The position numbers and the translations under genes are program-made. A stretch of DNA of 64,000 bases from Candidatus Cloacimonadota bacterium (lineage in GTDB: Bacteria > Cloacimonadota > Cloacimonadia > Cloacimonadales > Cloacimonadaceae), in the NCBI GenBank assembly GCA_029781115.1, contig JAKOXG010000018.1, positions 114,167 to 178,166 of the forward strand. The letters run 5' to 3'. A model generated the notes under the pieces. It had not been told where the DNA came from and did not search any database. It saw nothing but the letters and a program-made list of their open reading frames with translations. This document shows positions 61,319-64,000 of this stretch, one piece after another. The stretch's first letter is position 1, and every line of letters begins with the position of its first letter.

Positions 61319-62452
61319 ATGAAGAACCAAGAACGAATACAAAAGATTAAAGACAGCCTAACTGGCGCACTACGAAGCTTTTGCCGCTTTGAAACCCTGC
61401 AAGAGCTACTGCGCCGGCTACCTCAAAGCCAAAGCAGAGCCCTCCTGGCCATCGGCAAAGATGCCGGTCGAATGATGGATGCTGCCCTGAAAACCATCAG
61501 CCCCACCGCAGGCAATGCCATCTGCCTCACCAAATATGGCTACTATCTGCCTCAAGATGAAAGAATTACCTGCCTGCAAGCCGGACATCCCGTGCCGGAC
61601 GAAAATACCGTCAAACACAGCCGCACAATCCTGAACTGGCTCAAAAACCTGCCTCAGGACGCCGAACTCAACGTTTTGCTCAGCGGCGGCGGCTCCGCCC
61701 TCTTTGAGGTGCCCAAAGCCCCGTATGATCTTGAGGATGTGATCCGCATCAATAAAGAACTGCTGGCTAAAGGATTGGACATCAAGGAGATGAACAGAGT
61801 AAGAGTCACGTTTTCGGAAGTGAAAGCCGGTGAAGCAGCCAAGCATTTCAAAGGCAAAAGCATCCGGGTCTATGCGCTCTCTGATGTGGAAAACGACGAC
61901 CCCAACGTGATCTCCAGCGGACCTTTCACCACCGACGGCGTGGAATATCGGCTCATCGGCAACAACTACAGCTTTCGCCAAATCTTGAAAGCTGAGCTGG
62001 AACAACGTGGCTTTGAAGTTATCAATTTGCAAGCTTTTGAGAGCTCTGACTTGGACACCCTGACGGAAAAGCTAAAGCAGCTTTTGGCAGAAAGTGCGCA
62101 AAGCCCAGCCCGCCCCATCATCCTCAGCGGCGGCGAAGTCCCTATCCAGGTGACAGGTAAGGGCTTGGGCGGACGCTGCACGCACTTGGCGTTGAGCATG
62201 GCGCCCATCCTGGCACAGTATGAATCGGCTCTATTTGTAGCTTTTGCCACCGATGGCAGCGATAACCTCAGCGATGTAGCCGGTGCCTGGGTGGATTCGT
62301 ACACGCTTGGCAAACTGCAAGATAAAGGTGTAGCTATCACCCAAGTGCTGCGAAATTCTGATAGTTACACCGCCCTGAACTCACTGGGACAAGCCATATC
62401 CACTTCTGAATATCACGCCAATATCAACGATGTTTACATCCTCGCACCCTGA
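61319..62452 (+). CDS. glycerate 2-kinase (DUF4147/MOFRL)
   Basis: A 377-residue protein of the GckA/TtuD group. The N-terminal DUF4147 part has ALLAIGKDAGRMMDAAL and AGHPVPDENT, then NVLLSGGGSALFEVPK and VRVTFSEVKAGEAAKHF. The C-terminal MOFRL domain has ILSGGEVPIQVTGKGLGGR and FVAFATDGSDNLSDVAGAWVD. It phosphorylates D-glycerate at C2 with ATP. It is a single gene, divergent from nrdD, followed by repeats and an IS. Confidence 0.88.
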   Translation: MKNQERIQKIKDSLTGALRSFCRFETLQELLRRLPQSQSRALLAIGKDAGRMMDAALKTISPTAGNAICLTKYGYYLPQDERITCLQAGHPVPDENTVKHSRTILNWLKNLPQDAELNVLLSGGGSALFEVPKAPYDLEDVIRINKELLAKGLDIKEMNRVRVTFSEVKAGEAAKHFKGKSIRVYALSDVENDDPNVISSGPFTTDGVEYRLIGNNYSFRQILKAELEQRGFEVINLQAFESSDLDTLTEKLKQLLAESAQSPARPIILSGGEVPIQVTGKGLGGRCTHLALSMAPILAQYESALFVAFATDGSDNLSDVAGAWVDSYTLGKLQDKGVAITQVLRNSDSYTALNSLGQAISTSEYHANINDVYILAP

Positions 62453-62488
62453 TATTTGGAACGTCAGCCCGAAGATGCACGTGCTTTC

Positions 62489-62622
62489 TGTACGGGCGGT
62501 CGCTGAACCGCCGCAGCTTCACACAGTCTCGTCCCTGTATGGTCGCTTGCCATAGCGACCCACCCGTAGCCGGAGGTTGCCAGTTGTGAGTGGCGGCTTC
62601 GCCGCAGGTGTTAGGTTTTAGG
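62489..62622 (+). repeat. composite hairpin repeats and 44-bp repeat next to IS
   Basis: 62489-62514 is a one-mismatch copy of 26008-26033; 62539-62560 is GGTCGCTTGCCATAGCGACC and neighbours; 62579-62622 is the exact inverse of 50824-50867; and 62611-62638 is a run of GTGTTAGG units. They fill the gap between the kinase gene and the IS left end. Confidence 0.7.
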
Positions 62623-62687
62623 TGTTAGGTGTTAGGGGCTGCTGTGCCGTACTGAAAAAGCCGGACAGTTTTTGTTAGTTTTTAGTG

Positions 62688-63530
62688 TTATTTCCCTACG
62701 CATTTTGTGCTCCGCGTAGTAAGTTTTGATATTGCTTGATTATCATATACTTCAGATGGCGTATTAAGACCTAAAGCTTGATGTAGTCTTTCATTGTTGT
62801 ATAGATAGATAGCGTTCTTTATCGCATCTAATGCTGCGTTTTTGCTTATGATCACGCCACTAAGTCCATATTCGTGTTTTAGTGTATTAAAAACGCGCTC
62901 CATTTTGGCGTTATCATAGCAGTGATTTCTGCCAGTAAAGCTAGGCTGCATCCCGCTTTTATGTAATTGATTTAGGTATGAATAAGACGTATACTGGCAA
63001 CCACGATCAGAGTGGTGAATAATGCCTTCAGTCTTATCTATATTCTTTAGGACACCCTTAAGACATTTAAGGGCACTATCAGTTCTTAAGTCGTTGCTAA
63101 CATAATATGACAGTATCTTTCTTGAATATATATCCATCATGGCAAACAAATATACCACACCTTGCGCAGTAAGCACATAAGTAATGTCAGTGCAAAGCAC
63201 CTGATTACTGTGTGTAACGTCAAGGTCCTTAATAAGATTAACATACTCTTTGCCATACACTCCAGGGATCGAGGTGGGATATTTTCTACCTCGACGCACA
63301 GGCTGCAGCATGCCATATTCGGCTAAATAATGATTTAACCGATCACGACCAATGAAATAGCCTTGTCTGAGAAGAATCGCTTTAACCTTAACTGTGCCAC
63401 ATTTAGGATGTTTCTTCCTTATTTCTCTGACCATGGATATGACTAACTCCTTTTCAGCTCGCTTCTTAGGCTCAGCCTTTAAAGTTGCGTAATAAGCAGT
63501 CTTTTTTACATTTAAGAATCCCATAATCAT
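62688..63530 (-). CDS. IS3-family transposase OrfB (DDE integrase domain)
   Basis: A 280-residue rve-type integrase. DDE residues are in CTDITYVLTAQG (D), HHSDRGCQYTS (D) and YDNAKMERVFNTLKHE (E), with the family's CY DNA and EYGL-like ends. An ATG at 63530 overlaps the orfA stop (ATGA). The expected product is an OrfAB fusion by -1 frameshifting at the AAAAG stretch (63536-63532). All three catalytic acidic residues are present, so it may be active. Confidence 0.92.
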   Translation of the reverse strand: MIMGFLNVKKTAYYATLKAEPKKRAEKELVISMVREIRKKHPKCGTVKVKAILLRQGYFIGRDRLNHYLAEYGMLQPVRRGRKYPTSIPGVYGKEYVNLIKDLDVTHSNQVLCTDITYVLTAQGVVYLFAMMDIYSRKILSYYVSNDLRTDSALKCLKGVLKNIDKTEGIIHHSDRGCQYTSYSYLNQLHKSGMQPSFTGRNHCYDNAKMERVFNTLKHEYGLSGVIISKNAALDAIKNAIYLYNNERLHQALGLNTPSEVYDNQAISKLTTRSTKCVGK

Positions 63531-63958
63531 TCTTTTCGAGTGTTTGGCATTAACTTTTCTAGCATTATCTGATGATCGGGAGACAGCTTGGAACGCATAA
63601 GCTCTTTTTTTTTAGCGTCAATCTGTTCACCCTCTTCTACTACCTCAACATAACTCTGCAAACAGATGTTTTGCAACGTAAGGGAAGCAACGGCTGATTT
63701 TAAGCTACGATTCTCCCTCTCTAACTCGGCCATTTTGTCTTTCTCGTTTTTCATTTGTATCCTCACTATTTTCTTTAATAGGTGGCTCTTACCATACTTA
63801 CGGATCCAGTTGTAAATGGTAGCGCTACCCTTGATGTCATATAAACGCATAGCTTTAGTTATTGTCAAGTGTCCTCTTTCAATCTCCTCGACTACCTTGA
63901 GTTTGAAGGCTTCACTGTACCGGATAATGACTCCGCTGTTAGACATTTTTCTCATCAT
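63527..63958 (-). CDS. IS3-family transposase OrfA (helix-turn-helix)
   Basis: A 143-residue protein starting at 63958, with AAGGAGAAC just upstream. The N-terminal half is a helix-turn-helix (YSEAFKLKVVEEIERGHLTI, then AMRLYDIKGSATIYNWIRKY), followed by a coiled coil (LERENRSLKSAVASLTLQNI). It binds the element's inverted repeats. The stop overlaps orfB. Confidence 0.9.
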   Translation of the reverse strand: MMRKMSNSGVIIRYSEAFKLKVVEEIERGHLTITKAMRLYDIKGSATIYNWIRKYGKSHLLKKIVRIQMKNEKDKMAELERENRSLKSAVASLTLQNICLQSYVEVVEEGEQIDAKKKELMRSKLSPDHQIMLEKLMPNTRKE

Positions 63959-64000
63959 GTTCTCCTTAGTATTTTCTGTCCGGTATTTCAGTACGATACA

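Larger units (their letters stand above)
62643..64000 (-). mobile_element. IS3-family insertion sequence
   Basis: Two overlapping ORFs of IS150-like type flanked by imperfect inverted repeats: left end TGTGCCGTACTGAAAAAGCC at 62643 and right end, read inward, TGTATCGTACTGAAATACCG ending at 64000. About 1358 bases, normal for IS3. The last base is the window edge, so target duplication cannot be checked. AT-rich composition contrasts with the host genes. Confidence 0.85.

Overview
The window looks like chromosomal DNA of an anaerobic, Gram-negative bacterium of the Cloacimonadota type (Candidatus Cloacimonas-like); that assignment is inferred. Signs of anaerobic life are a class III ribonucleotide reductase (nrdD/nrdG), a four-subunit 2-oxoacid:ferredoxin oxidoreductase next to methylmalonyl-CoA epimerase, and many radical SAM enzymes. 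BamA, lipoproteins and MacA-like adaptors indicate an outer membrane. Secreted proteins end in a YPNPFNP-type sorting tail (type IX/FlgD-like), and DUF4837 and GldG homologues resemble Bacteroidetes-type genes. Coding density is high, with many ATGA-type overlaps.

Layout. 1-11.9 kb (minus strand) is one long probable operon: bamA, a radical SAM protein, ispD, an enlarged GlmS-like protein, ispF, a SpoVG-like small protein, a class I aminotransferase, korDABC and the start of methylmalonyl-CoA epimerase. 12.4-14.3 kb is an AT-richer RloA/RloB (AbiL-like) defence pair. 14.8-18.2 kb has a secreted M1 peptidase and dCMP deaminase. 18.3-24.0 kb is an exporter operon: MacA-like adaptor, GldA-like ATPase, GldF-like permease, GldG-like protein and DUF4340 protein, followed by a gene remnant. 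24.4-25.9 kb is a secreted-protein gene broken at two poly-C tracts. 26.2-28.4 kb is a second ABC-2 exporter. 28.9-30.3 kb is a divergent SRAP/nth repair pair, then the RNase P RNA gene. 31.1-40.4 kb (minus) carries an HD protein, split ThrE exporter, MutS-like ATPase, a barrel protein, an M16 peptidase with a metal-binding-like tail and a lipoprotein. Three tRNA genes (Lys, Glu, Glu) lie at 40.9-41.2 kb. 41.3-50.2 kb (plus) is a housekeeping run: M23 peptidase, thiN, xseB, ispA, dut, nadA, methyltransferase, pgsA, DUF4837 and TPR lipoproteins. 51.0-55.4 kb (minus) is a MacAB-like exporter, 55.7-61.0 kb has a TIGR03960-type radical SAM protein and nrdG/nrdD, 61.3-62.5 kb a glycerate kinase, and the window ends inside or exactly at the end of an IS3-family element.

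Metabolic logic. Aminotransferase plus korDABC plus epimerase fits oxidation of amino-acid-derived 2-oxoacids to acyl-CoA with reduced ferredoxin, feeding the methylmalonyl-CoA route. ispD, ispF and ispA contribute to isoprenoid synthesis by the MEP route; dCMP deaminase, dUTPase and NrdDG contribute to dNTP supply.

The most unusual material is in the gaps: an 85-bp element with imperfect terminal inverted repeats present three times, a ~150-bp conserved non-coding element present twice, a mosaic family of GGTCGCT...AGCGACC hairpins and a perfect 44-bp inverted duplicate. Among genes, the GlmS-like protein (predicted 36-residue propeptide and about 300 extra residues) and the poly-C-disrupted secreted protein stand out. 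No wholly new multi-gene system could be shown from sequence alone.
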